NCBI GenBank assembly: GCA_031292055.1 | Contig: JARLHV010000113.1 | Location: 1-50,033 of the forward strand | Reading direction: 5' to 3' | DNA from: Desulfosporosinus sp. | GTDB lineage: Bacteria; Bacillota; Desulfitobacteriia; Desulfitobacteriales; Desulfitobacteriaceae | DNA: 50,033 nt | In this document: in pieces, positions 7,061-15,144 of the stretch | Layout of the letters: every line of letters starts with the position of its first letter | Numbering within the stretch: position 1 is the first letter of the stretch | The notes under the pieces: model-generated | Databases searched by the model: none | Told to the model about the DNA's origin: nothing | Seen by the model: only the letters and a program-made list of their open reading frames with translations | Program-made: the position numbers and the translations under genes

Positions 7061-7959
7061 GCGTGATTCAATGCGAAAATCTGACAAAATCCTACAGCAA
7101 GATTAAGGCCATCGATCACTTATCGTTTGAAATAGAGGAAAACAAAATTACGGGCCTAATCGGTAGAAATGGTTCAGGGAAAACAACTTTGTTAAAGATG
7201 ATTGCTGGGTATCTGAAGCCTACAAGTGGGGAACTCAAGGTTTTTTCAGAAAGACCATTTAACAGCTTAGATGTTTCGGCGAATTCAATTTTTCTAGATG
7301 ACACTCTAACGTTTCCCGATTCGTTGTCACTCAGCGATATCTTAACAGAAGTGGCTCCCTTTTATGCTCATTGGAATAGCAGTCTTGCCAATGGTTTGTT
7401 TGATTACTATTCATTTAATCCGAAACAACCGCACAGTAATTTATCAAAGGGATCAAAAAGTACCTTCAATAGCATTTTAGGCATCGCCTCACACAGCCCG
7501 CTTACGATATTTGATGAGCCAACAACCGGCATGGATTCTGCTGTAAGAAAGGATTTTTACAGGGCATTGCTTAAAGACTATCTTGAATACCCCCGTACGA
7601 TTATCCTTTCCAGTCATTTGTTAAGTGAACTTGAGGAAATATTAGAGGACATTCTTTTAATAAATCAAGGAACAAAGCTGTTACATCTCCCAGCCCTTGA
7701 ATTAAAGGAATTAGCAGTTGGCCTCAGAGGAAATGCCCAAGACGTGCTTAGCTTTGCAGAGGGCAAGGAAATCATCTATCGGGAAGAATTCGTAAAAGGC
7801 AGCTTATACGTTGTCATAAGAAGGAAATTGATACAACCACAGTTTGAACAAATTAGACAAACTGGTATTGAAGTACTCTCCGTTTCCACGGACGATCTGT
7901 GTGTTTATTTAACGGCAAAAACTAAAGGAGGTATCAATGATGTCTTCAATAAAGGTTAA
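7057..7959 (+). CDS. ABC transporter ATP-binding protein (YtrB-like)
   Basis: 300 residues. Walker A GRNGSGKTT at residues 36-44, a variant signature LSKGSKS in place of LSGGQ, and Walker B LTIFDEPTTGMD. The LSKG-type signature and the pairing with a YtrA regulator are typical of the YtrB/EcsA-like exporters linked to antibiotic or envelope-stress response. The C-terminal ~90 residues after the H-loop (SSHLLSEL) form an accessory domain. It is coupled to the regulator by ATGA and overlaps the permease start by 23 nt. It would energise the membrane protein encoded next. The substrate is not predictable. Confidence 0.88.
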   Translation: MSVIQCENLTKSYSKIKAIDHLSFEIEENKITGLIGRNGSGKTTLLKMIAGYLKPTSGELKVFSERPFNSLDVSANSIFLDDTLTFPDSLSLSDILTEVAPFYAHWNSSLANGLFDYYSFNPKQPHSNLSKGSKSTFNSILGIASHSPLTIFDEPTTGMDSAVRKDFYRALLKDYLEYPRTIILSSHLLSELEEILEDILLINQGTKLLHLPALELKELAVGLRGNAQDVLSFAEGKEIIYREEFVKGSLYVVIRRKLIQPQFEQIRQTGIEVLSVSTDDLCVYLTAKTKGGINDVFNKG

Positions 7960-8674
7960 CCTTTTATCAATTTCGCTAATGCAATATTTTTACAAGCTTA
8001 AAGCCTATACGACTTTGGTCTATGGACTTATTACCGCTCAGCTCATTGCGCTACTTTTTTCTTTGGGTGGAGTGAGTAGTAGCGGGGGGAGTAGCGGAGA
8101 ATTATCAGTTATGGTAAAAAATTATTCTGCAAATATCGTTCTAATATTTTCATTGGTTTGGATTATGTTTATCGCTCTAAAGCTAACCACCAAGCAATAT
8201 AAGAATATGGAGATCGCTCTTGTAACGAACAGAATCACAGGTAATTTATCAAACATCGGTATGTTGGCTACGGCTTGTGTTTTTGGAGGTATCACAGCAT
8301 CTCTTAGTGGTGTGCTCTTTAGGGTTGTAATGTATTTTTCGTCTGACAGATCACAAATCGTTTGGAACGGATTTTTCTTAGCCTTTTCGGATCTGTTGCT
8401 GGGTATTATAGTCGCGATTTTATATATGTTTGTAATTTCTGCATTGGGTTATTTTATAGGTGTGTTAATTCAGCTGAATGGGGTTTTTGCGATCATTGTT
8501 CCGGCAGTCGTTATGGGATCATTTAAAGTTTACGCTGATTTTTCCCAGGCTGTTTTGAAGTTTCTTACGTTTGAAAATTCGCTCCCTTTGTTTGCGCTAA
8601 AAATCATTTGTATAGCGATCGTACTATTTGGCGCTAGTCTTTTGCTTTCCAACAGAATGGAGGTCGGAAAATGA
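7937..8674 (+). CDS. ABC transporter membrane protein
   Basis: 245 residues with about six hydrophobic segments (near residues 25-45, 60-80, 100-125, 145-175, 180-200 and 215-235) and no soluble domain, as for small ABC-2-like permeases. A Gly/Ser-rich loop (GGVSSSGGSSGE) follows the first segment. AAAGGAGGT precedes the ATG at 7937 (a second ATG follows at once). Overlaps at both ends (23 nt with the ATPase, 4 nt with the next gene) show it is a subunit of this transporter. No family more specific than ABC permease is recognised. Confidence 0.75.
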   Translation: MMSSIKVNLLSISLMQYFYKLKAYTTLVYGLITAQLIALLFSLGGVSSSGGSSGELSVMVKNYSANIVLIFSLVWIMFIALKLTTKQYKNMEIALVTNRITGNLSNIGMLATACVFGGITASLSGVLFRVVMYFSSDRSQIVWNGFFLAFSDLLLGIIVAILYMFVISALGYFIGVLIQLNGVFAIIVPAVVMGSFKVYADFSQAVLKFLTFENSLPLFALKIICIAIVLFGASLLLSNRMEVGK

Positions 8675-9318
8675 ATCTATCTTTTAGCTCATGGCGCAGG
8701 GGTTTCATATCAGCTGGTATATATCTTGGGATTTTAATAATCTTAGTTCCAATATTATATTTGCTGCCGGACGAAGGTTTTATCAAATTAAATGAGGCTA
8801 AGAATCAAGCAGAAACAGAAACGAAACCACAAACTATTATAAATGATTGGTATAATTATTTGCCCTTTGTAGGAGATTTAGAAAAACAAAAAGGGTTATC
8901 TAAAAATAGTAGCCATACCTTCAAAGTAGATGCCGAAGAATTAGCATTTAACGGATCAAGTAATATAAACATTCAAATTTTTGTAGAGAGGAAGGACGTC
9001 GATGACGGAGAAATTGAAGTTGACACGTATAGCACAACTCAATCAATCGAAACTATTGATTTTACGAAACTAGTTTTACCCCCTGTCATTTCCTATGAAA
9101 ATGGGACGTTGTCCTTTAAATCCGCTAACCGACAGAATTTTGATTTCAAATACTTTAAACCTGACTTTACTGTGGCCCAATTTGATAATCCCAAAATGGG
9201 AATTGAAAATGGGACGTCATCAAGTTTCGGGTGGAATATTATTTATATTCGTGTTCCCAAAAGCTTGAAAATTGATGAAACGCCGCATAATGTTCGAATC
9301 CAAATAATTAACCAATGA
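8671..9318 (+). CDS. Membrane-anchored extracytoplasmic protein of the ABC operon
   Basis: 215 residues, not a recognised family. One N-terminal membrane segment (GIYLGILIILVPILYLL, about residues 17-33) is followed by a hydrophilic, beta-rich outer part with acidic and Asn-rich strands (VERKDVDDGEIEVDTYSTT; FKYFKPDFTVAQFDNP). The layout is that of a tethered extracellular accessory protein. It overlaps the permease stop by ATGA, so it belongs to the transporter operon and may present substrate or sense a signal (inference). The large 13-bp-armed hairpin at 9395-9437 ends the operon region. Confidence 0.65.
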   Translation: MNLSFSSWRRGFISAGIYLGILIILVPILYLLPDEGFIKLNEAKNQAETETKPQTIINDWYNYLPFVGDLEKQKGLSKNSSHTFKVDAEELAFNGSSNINIQIFVERKDVDDGEIEVDTYSTTQSIETIDFTKLVLPPVISYENGTLSFKSANRQNFDFKYFKPDFTVAQFDNPKMGIENGTSSSFGWNIIYIRVPKSLKIDETPHNVRIQIINQ

Positions 9319-9394
9319 ATTTCCGAGTTTAGGATAATATTATTAAGGTATTCCCTAACATACCCTGCTGACTTCTTCCTAGCCGATGATATGT

Positions 9395-9437
9395 AAGTAT
9401 TTGAGTCTCTCCCTGCGTCAAGGGGACTCAAATACTT
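9395..9437 (+). terminator. Hairpin after the GntR-ABC operon
   Basis: AAGTATTTGAGTC (9395-9407) and GACTCAAATACTT (9425-9437) are perfect 13-bp arms. No long T-run follows, so termination strength is uncertain; it may act for both the plus-strand operon and the LysM gene arriving from the right. Confidence 0.55.
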
Positions 9438-9499
9438 GCTATTTATAGATTGGGTTGGAATTTTGATATACGACGATACAATCCGGAGATGTTCCCACG

Positions 9500-9748
9500 T
9501 TAATCTTTGTGGCCATGGTGGTCGTTGCTCCCCTTATGACTGCTCCCTTGATGACTGTTCCATTGCTGACCGCCCCATTGATGACCACTCCATTGATTAC
9601 CGCTACTACTAACTTTAATCCTTTCGCCAGGATAGATTTGGTTTGGATTATGGATATTAGGATTTAAATCCATTAAATTGCTAACCGTTGTCCCATAATG
9701 GTTAGCAATTTTATGCAGAGAATCTCCTCGACGGATTATATAGTACAT
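9500..9748 (-). CDS. Small LysM-domain protein with Gln/Trp/His-rich tail
   Basis: 82 residues. One LysM peptidoglycan-binding domain fills residues 1-48 (MYYIIRRGDSLHKIANHYGT ... GERIKVSS). The tail is a run of short degenerate repeats rich in Gln, Trp, His, Gly and Ser (NQWSGHQWGGQQWNSHQGS) ending HHGHKD. Longer upstream starts exist, but a TATAAT at 9784-9779 (complement) would put the transcript start downstream of them; the ATG at 9748 preceded by AAAGGGTGTT is therefore chosen. There is no signal peptide, as in spore-coat or cortex LysM proteins such as SafA, which enter the forespore surface from the mother cell. A spore-surface or metal-binding role is only inference. Confidence 0.75.
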   Translation of the reverse strand: MYYIIRRGDSLHKIANHYGTTVSNLMDLNPNIHNPNQIYPGERIKVSSSGNQWSGHQWGGQQWNSHQGSSHKGSNDHHGHKD

Positions 9749-10008
9749 CGCCCAACACCCTTTCATTGTATATTTTCTATTATACCTATATATATGATGG
9801 GACAAATTTTTCCGGTGCACGTACTTATTCAGATATGCAAAACCATTTCATAATTGTCAAAAACCTATAGTGTCTGCTCAGAATAGTACCTTTTTTGTAC
9901 AATGTGATTATATTTTGTTACTATAATAGGATAGTGTCTTTACCTCGAAACTGATTGGTCGCTAAAGTAACGCTTCATGTTTGCTGGATTTGACCGTTAT
10001 TGGAGCGA
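9749..10008. other. Intergenic region between LysM and two-component genes
   Basis: Divergent promoter space. The only elements seen are the LysM -10 box (complement of 9779-9784, with a weak -35) and, from 10009 on, the phased boxes of the two-component operon. Nothing else is recognisable. Confidence 0.4.
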
Positions 10009-10062
10009 TTCAGCTAACTTTCAGCCTTCCTTCAGAGTCAATTCAGCTGGATCTTGGATAAT
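10009..10062 (+). promoter_or_regulatory. Phased TTCAG boxes and -10 of the two-component operon
   Basis: TTCAGC/TTCAGC/TTCAGA/TTCAGC begin at 10009, 10020, 10031 and 10042, exactly 11 bp apart, and the last box ends 9 bp before GATAAT (10057-10062). No -35 hexamer is visible. The arrangement is that of direct-repeat sites for OmpR/PhoB-type regulators that replace the -35. The same plan occurs at 12413-12488 and, reversed, at 19478-19531. Confidence 0.75.
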
Positions 10063-10099
10063 AAGGTGAGTTTAGTTTAGAGTTACAGGGAGGCTTGAC

Positions 10100-10783
10100 A
10101 TGCAAAAATTAAAAGGGATCAAACTATTGCTGGTCGATGATGAGCCGAATATTTTACAATTTTTAGAGATGGGTCTTCAGGATGAAGGTTTTGAAGTGCT
10201 AACTGCTCAAGATGGGATGACGGCAGTAACGCTTGCCAAACAATTCCAACCTCACATTATAATTTTAGATGTTATGATGCCTGGTATGGATGGTTTTGAA
10301 GTATGTCGAATGCTCAAAAAGACTGAGAATGTGGCTATTATCATGCTGACGGCAAAGGACGAAGTCGATGACCGTGTGAAGGGACTTACGCTGGGGGCAG
10401 ATGATTATATGATGAAACCGTTCAGCTTTGAGGAATTGTTGGCCCGTATTCATGCTAGAATCCGTAATCAATTCCCCAATCTGGTGGGGGAGGTTGTGAT
10501 CGGGGCATTTCGTATTGATGACAGGCGCAAAGAGATTCTTTACAATCAACGGGCTCTCGAACTCTCTACGACTGAGTATGAACTTCTTAAATTCATGGTG
10601 CTCAATCAAGGCTTGGTCCTGAGCAAATCTACAATTTTGGATAAGGTATGGGGCTATGACTTTGGTGGGGACGAAAATATCGTGGAAGTGTATATCCGCT
10701 CGCTCCGAGAAAAATTGAATGACAAAGAACACCGACTGATTCGCACCTTGCGTGGAGCGGGGTACCGAGTCGATCTGTTATGA
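10100..10783 (+). CDS. OmpR-family response regulator
   Basis: 227 residues: receiver domain (acidic pocket D13 D14, phosphorylation Asp57 in LDVMMPGMDG, Lys in MKPFSF) followed by a winged-helix DNA-binding domain (LSTTEYELLKFMVLN ... VEVYIRSLREKL ... IRTLRGAGYRV). OmpR-type regulators bind direct repeats spaced one helical turn apart, and such repeats lie in its own promoter (10009-10047), upstream of the glycosyltransferase operon (12413-12473) and upstream of a second regulator (19493-19531), so it is the best candidate to bind all three (inference). Translation is coupled to the kinase by an ATGA overlap at 10780. The ribosome site is AGGGAGGCTTGAC. Confidence 0.93.
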   Translation: MQKLKGIKLLLVDDEPNILQFLEMGLQDEGFEVLTAQDGMTAVTLAKQFQPHIIILDVMMPGMDGFEVCRMLKKTENVAIIMLTAKDEVDDRVKGLTLGADDYMMKPFSFEELLARIHARIRNQFPNLVGEVVIGAFRIDDRRKEILYNQRALELSTTEYELLKFMVLNQGLVLSKSTILDKVWGYDFGGDENIVEVYIRSLREKLNDKEHRLIRTLRGAGYRVDLL

Positions 10784-12309
10784 AAACACCAAGTCGTTTC
10801 CGGCGTTTTTTTGTTCCAAACTCGCTTCGCTTTCAGCTTCTATCACGTTCTTTATTACTGATGGCCGTGTTGCTGGTAGTTATCGGTTTGTTTCAATACC
10901 TCTTTATGCAAAGGTTTATATACCAAAATCAAGCGAAAAGTATTCAAAACCAGATTCAATCAGTTCCTCCAAAGGCCTGGCAGTTGATGACAAGCAACAA
11001 TTCGGACAATATTCCAGACAATATTCCAGACAATATTCCAGCAAACGAATCAAGTGATGACCCAGCGAATGGGTTTAATCATGGCCCTTTTTTCTTTATA
11101 CCGGATGCCGAAATCGCTCTCATTGATGAAGCGGGAAACTTTACGGTGCTTTCTAATACCCCTACGAATGTTGGAACACCACCGAAGTTAACGGAACAGG
11201 ATTATCAAGACGCCATGGTTTCTAATCATAGATTGATTTACAAAGTAGTTCAGACCACAGGAGGTGAGCAGCTGCTCGTTCTTCAGCCAATTCAAATGAG
11301 TGGTCATTCGGTTGGAGTGATCCAAGTGAGCTCGGGTACTAAGCCTTTAAATGATATGTTGATTCAACAACTTGTCATTTTTCTATCACTCTCGTTGCTC
11401 GCTTTAATTGGTGGCATGTTGGCTTTTATTCCCGTGTTGAGAAAAACGTTGGTTCCTTTGTCAAAGATAGTGAATACAGTGAAACAAATCGATGCTGGAA
11501 ATCTTGCCGAAAGGTTACCTGCTGAACAGGGGCAAATGGAAATCGATCATTTGGCAGTTTCTTTTAATGGGATGCTGGAGAGACTGGAATCGTCTTTTGA
11601 AGCGGAGAAAGAGGCCAAAGAGCAGATGCGCCGTTTTGTCGCCGATGCCTCTCATGAGCTCCGTACTCCTTTGACCTCTATTCATGGCTTTTTAGAGGTA
11701 TTACTTCGTGGTGCAATGGATCAACCGGATAAGTTGCACAAATCACTCAAAAGTATGTATGCGGAATCAGAGCGTATGAAAAAGCTTGTTCAGGACCTTC
11801 TTTTACTTGCCAAATTGGACCGCTCGCCTATGGCTCAACTAAACGAAGGAGAACTGGACGGCGTGATCAAGGAGATGGCACCGCAGTTGAGGTTGTTAGC
11901 GGGAAATCGCAAAGTTAGTTTGCGACTTACTTCAGATCTGAGATGTCGATTTGATGAGGATAAAATGAAACAGGTGCTGTTGAATCTTTTCCATAATTCA
12001 GTACAGTATACCGATCCTGAAAAGGGGGAGATCCGAATTTCTCTGGATCGGGTTGCCGGGGGTGTTGAACTGACCGTAAAAGATAACGGTTCGGGCATAC
12101 CAGAGGAGCATCTGCCTTTCCTGTTCGACCGTTTTTATCGAAGTGATCCTTCAAGAGCCAGAAAATATGGTGGGGCTGGTCTGGGCTTGGCTATTACAAA
12201 ATCGATTATGGATCTTCATGAAGGTACAATACGGGTGGAAAGTGTTGTAGAGGAAGGAACTACCTTTTATGTATGGCTCCCAGCACCGACTAAACCTGTT
12301 TTGGAATAG
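10780..12309 (+). CDS. Sensor histidine kinase of the two-component system
   Basis: 509 residues. Membrane segment about 27-50, extracellular sensor domain about 51-195, second membrane segment about 198-222, HAMP linker (LVPLSKIVNTVKQIDAGNL), HisKA with His292 in DASHELRTPL, and HATPase with N box (LLNLFHNSVQYT), G1 DNGSGIP, and G2 GGAGLGLAI. The partner is the regulator at 10100, coupled by ATGA. The sensor domain carries a threefold 12-nt tandem repeat (11005-11040) giving DNIPDNIPDNIP, a spot prone to length change. Next to glycosyltransferases and an envelope lipoprotein, it probably senses an envelope state; the ligand is unknown. A terminator overlaps its stop codon. Confidence 0.93.
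   Translation: MKTPSRFRRFFVPNSLRFQLLSRSLLLMAVLLVVIGLFQYLFMQRFIYQNQAKSIQNQIQSVPPKAWQLMTSNNSDNIPDNIPDNIPANESSDDPANGFNHGPFFFIPDAEIALIDEAGNFTVLSNTPTNVGTPPKLTEQDYQDAMVSNHRLIYKVVQTTGGEQLLVLQPIQMSGHSVGVIQVSSGTKPLNDMLIQQLVIFLSLSLLALIGGMLAFIPVLRKTLVPLSKIVNTVKQIDAGNLAERLPAEQGQMEIDHLAVSFNGMLERLESSFEAEKEAKEQMRRFVADASHELRTPLTSIHGFLEVLLRGAMDQPDKLHKSLKSMYAESERMKKLVQDLLLLAKLDRSPMAQLNEGELDGVIKEMAPQLRLLAGNRKVSLRLTSDLRCRFDEDKMKQVLLNLFHNSVQYTDPEKGEIRISLDRVAGGVELTVKDNGSGIPEEHLPFLFDRFYRSDPSRARKYGGAGLGLAITKSIMDLHEGTIRVESVVEEGTTFYVWLPAPTKPVLE
11005..11040 (+). repeat. 12-bp tandem repeat, three copies, inside the kinase gene
   Basis: GACAATATTCCA repeated three times without mismatch, in frame, encoding DNIP units in the extracellular sensor domain. 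Confidence 0.85.
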
Positions 12310-12342
12310 ACCGTTAGCATTAGGCAGACGGTCTATTATTTT
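12306..12342 (+). terminator. Terminator of the two-component operon
   Basis: ATAGACCGT (12306-12314) pairs with ACGGTCTAT (12328-12336), followed by TATTTTT. It overlaps the kinase stop codon, separating this operon from the glycosyltransferase operon. Confidence 0.75.
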
Positions 12343-12412
12343 TCCTTAGACAAGGACATGACCTTCATTACCAGACTCAATGTAGTGGCTGTATGGAATA
12401 TCGCTCTTGATA

Positions 12413-12488
12413 TTCAGCTAATTTTCAGGAGACGCTCAATTTAGATTCAGGTAATATTTAGGTGCTATTCAGGTACGAAGGTTATAGT
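12413..12488 (+). promoter_or_regulatory. Six phased TTCAG-type boxes and -10 of the glycosyltransferase operon
   Basis: Boxes start at 12413 (TTCAGC), 12424 (TTCAGG), 12435 (CTCAAT, weak), 12446 (TTCAGG), 12457 (TTTAGG) and 12468 (TTCAGG), all 11 bp apart. The last ends 9 bp before TATAGT (12483-12488), the same spacing as at the two-component promoter. Confidence 0.78.
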
Positions 12489-12555
12489 AATGAAGAGCTA
12501 CAAGAGCTAAAGTAAAATAACGACCTACAGTAGTCGTAAAGGAGCTATTAAAACT

Positions 12556-14637
12556 ATGGGATTTAAAGCTAAACGTAGCATTGACCCGTTGTTGATCGGA
12601 ATTACCTTACTTGCCGCTTGCTTAAATATGTATGGCATTTGGAAGGATCAATATGCCAATGCTTATTACACCTCGGCAGTTACCAGTATGCTCCAAAGTT
12701 TTCATAATTTCTTCTTCGCTTCGTTTGATCCAGGGGGATTTGTGACTGTGGATAAGCCCCCGGTCGCGTTCTGGATCCAGACTCTTTTTGCTTCAATGTT
12801 TGGTGTACACGGCTGGAGTGTCATTTTGCCGCAAGCTCTAGCAGGCGTAGGGTCGGTACTGCTGATTTACGTGCTTATTAAACCGTCCTTCGGTAAAACA
12901 GCAGCTAGGCTCGCAGCGTTAGTGGCCGCCTGTACGCCCATCGCAGCGGCTGTAAGCCGAACCAATAATGTCGATAGTTTATTGGTTTTTACGCTCCTAG
13001 CTGCAACATGGATGTTGTTTAAGGCTGTTAAAACTCAGAAATGGATTTGGTCCATCTCAGCGTTTGCCATGATCGGGGTAGGCTTCAATATTAAAATGCT
13101 CCAAGCTTACATGGTGCTGCCAGCCTTTTATCTGTTTTATTTACTGGCGTTCAAAGTTAATTGGAAAAAGAAATTGGGCCTACTTGCAGTCTCGACGGCC
13201 GCCTTGCTGATAGTTTCGTTATCCTGGCCTCTCATCGTGGACAGCATTCCTGCGGCAAATCGCCCGTACATCGGCAGCAGTCAAACAAATTCGGTGTTGG
13301 AGTTGGCCTTCGGTTATAACGGTATTGCTCGTTTGACAGGTCAGGGAGGACCGGGAGGAGGCAACAAAGCAGGAGCCGGTGGTGCCCCTCCCGCTTCGCA
13401 GCAATTGTCCGGACAAAGTCAAGCTAACGGAGGGCAGATGCCTGATGGTGTCAGGGAAATGCCGCAGCTCTTTGAGCATGGCCAGAATGGTAATCGCGGA
13501 CAGATGCCAGCAGGTGGTGGTGGCATGTTTAACACCGGAACAGCTGGACCGTTCCGTTTGTTCCAATCCCAGTTATCGGGGCAAATCAGTTGGCTGCTTC
13601 CGTTAGCTTTATTAGGAGCTATTGGCTTGCTGATGGGGATGCGTAGAAAACAACCGCTGACGGATAAGCACAAGGAAAGTCTGTTTTGGCTCGCTTGGCT
13701 GATCCCGGGGATGGGATTCTTCAGTGTAGCAGGGTTTTTTCATCAGTATTATCTTATAATGTTGGCTCCTCCCATTGCAGCTCTGATGGGCGCAGGATGG
13801 GTAGAACTAGCTAACTTTAACCGTAATCACGCAGGCTGGAAACAGTGGCTGCTACCAGTCGGCCTCTTGGGCACGACAGCCTTTGAACTCTATATTTTGC
13901 TTCCTTATAAGGCTCAGATTGGACTTGGTTTGCCAATTGTTGTTGGGGTTATAGGTAGCGTGGTTTCCCTCATTTTATGCCTCCTTATAGTTACTCGACT
14001 TTCGCAAGTCAAACTTCGAACTAAGATTCAAAGCACTGCCGTTTTAGCAGGATTGTTAGGATTGCTAGTCGCGCCACTCTTTTGGTCAGCAACTCCCATT
14101 ATCTATGGAGGGAACAGCATGCTGCCGGCAGCGGGGCCGACCTCGTCCGGCGTTGGAATGGGCATGCCTAACGGGGAGCAAGGTCCGAGGCCAAGCCAGG
14201 CACAAGATCAATCACAAGATCAGACACAGCCTCAGATGGCAGGACAGTCGCAGGAAAATGTCGACACGCAATTACTTGCTTATCTAACGACCAATAATAC
14301 CGGAGAAAAATACCTATTTGCCACAACAAATGCTGGCACAGCTGAGGCCTATATTATCAAGACTGGGAAAGCGGTGATGGCGATGGGTGGGTTTTCTGGC
14401 TCGGATCCGATCCTGACCGTTGATAAATTAAAACAAATGGTTGCCAACAAAGAGGTTAAATATTTCTTGAGTTCTTCGGGCGGTCCAGGAGGAGGAAGTT
14501 CAGACGTTCAAGCGTGGATTCTCCAGAATGGAAAAGTAGTCCCCCAGACTGAATGGCAGTCGAGTACGGGAAATGGAACTTCTCAGGGAGATAAGGGTAT
14601 GAACGGCTCCCAGATTTTATATGAAATTAATCCCTAA
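12556..14637 (+). CDS. GT-C (family 39-like) glycosyltransferase, YkcB-like
   Basis: 693 residues, polytopic. The N-terminal part matches the PMT/ArnT-like YkcB group: YYTSAVTSMLQSFHNFFFAS, then FDPGGFVTVDKPPVAFWIQT with the acidic residues of the first extracellular loop that serve in catalysis. About 11-13 membrane segments follow. Two long outside loops, about residues 261-328 and 518-570, are very rich in Gly, Gln, Met and Asn and look disordered. A C-terminal soluble domain of about 115 residues ends the protein. Such enzymes take sugar from a polyprenyl-phosphate carrier and attach it to envelope acceptors outside the cell. The next gene would make that carrier. The promoter carries six phased boxes, so expression likely depends on the adjacent response regulator. 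The ribosome site is AAAGGAGCTATTAAA. Confidence 0.88.
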   Translation: MGFKAKRSIDPLLIGITLLAACLNMYGIWKDQYANAYYTSAVTSMLQSFHNFFFASFDPGGFVTVDKPPVAFWIQTLFASMFGVHGWSVILPQALAGVGSVLLIYVLIKPSFGKTAARLAALVAACTPIAAAVSRTNNVDSLLVFTLLAATWMLFKAVKTQKWIWSISAFAMIGVGFNIKMLQAYMVLPAFYLFYLLAFKVNWKKKLGLLAVSTAALLIVSLSWPLIVDSIPAANRPYIGSSQTNSVLELAFGYNGIARLTGQGGPGGGNKAGAGGAPPASQQLSGQSQANGGQMPDGVREMPQLFEHGQNGNRGQMPAGGGGMFNTGTAGPFRLFQSQLSGQISWLLPLALLGAIGLLMGMRRKQPLTDKHKESLFWLAWLIPGMGFFSVAGFFHQYYLIMLAPPIAALMGAGWVELANFNRNHAGWKQWLLPVGLLGTTAFELYILLPYKAQIGLGLPIVVGVIGSVVSLILCLLIVTRLSQVKLRTKIQSTAVLAGLLGLLVAPLFWSATPIIYGGNSMLPAAGPTSSGVGMGMPNGEQGPRPSQAQDQSQDQTQPQMAGQSQENVDTQLLAYLTTNNTGEKYLFATTNAGTAEAYIIKTGKAVMAMGGFSGSDPILTVDKLKQMVANKEVKYFLSSSGGPGGGSSDVQAWILQNGKVVPQTEWQSSTGNGTSQGDKGMNGSQILYEINP

Positions 14638-14655
14638 AAAGTAGGAGGCAAGAGT

Positions 14656-15144
14656 ATGAACGCAGAGATTTGCTATTCCATAGTTATTCCCGTTTACAAT
14701 GAAGAAGCGGTCATTGACCAAACCTATCGGCGTTTGAAGCAGGTGCTGGATTCAACAAAGGATCCCTACGAGTTGATTTTCGTGAACGATGGCAGCTGCG
14801 ATCATACAACTGCCAAGATCAAAGGGTTTCGAGCTCAGGACGATGCCGTGAAACTCATAACCTTTTCGCGTAATTTTGGTTACCAAGTTGCCATTACAGT
14901 TGGGATGGACTACGCGTCAGGTGCGGCAGTTGTTGTGATTGACGCGGATTTGCAAGATCCTCCGGAAGTGATTCTGGACACGATTGCCCAATGGAAAGAA
15001 GGGTTTGACGTTGTTTACGCCATACTATTCTCTTCTTATTATACTGTGAGTGAATGTTATGGGATGATGAAGAAAGAACGGAAGAGATTTAAATCATCAG
15101 CAAAGGAGCATACAGTTTGTGGGATTGAAGAAGCATATATTTGA
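14656..15144 (+). pseudogene. Truncated polyprenyl-phosphate glycosyltransferase (GT2, YkcC-like)
   Basis: The first ~118 residues are a normal GT2 catalytic half of the dolichol-phosphate-mannose-synthase/YkcC type: YSIVIPVYNEEAVIDQTY, FVNDGSCDHT, FSRNFGYQVAITVGMDYASG and VVIDADLQDPPE. After KEGFDVVYA (about 15020) the resemblance stops; the frame runs on for some 44 unrelated residues to a TAG at 15144. Intact relatives continue about 190 residues with the acceptor site and two membrane helices. A deletion therefore seems to have fused the 5' half to the region in front of the next gene, which starts inside this tail at 15119. It could retain some folding but probably not activity. Full-length enzyme elsewhere in the genome may supply the lipid-linked sugar. 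Confidence 0.75.

Noticed and set aside
9749..9820. Longer LysM protein starting at 9820
   Set aside because: The extension lies upstream of the -10 box and adds no signal peptide.
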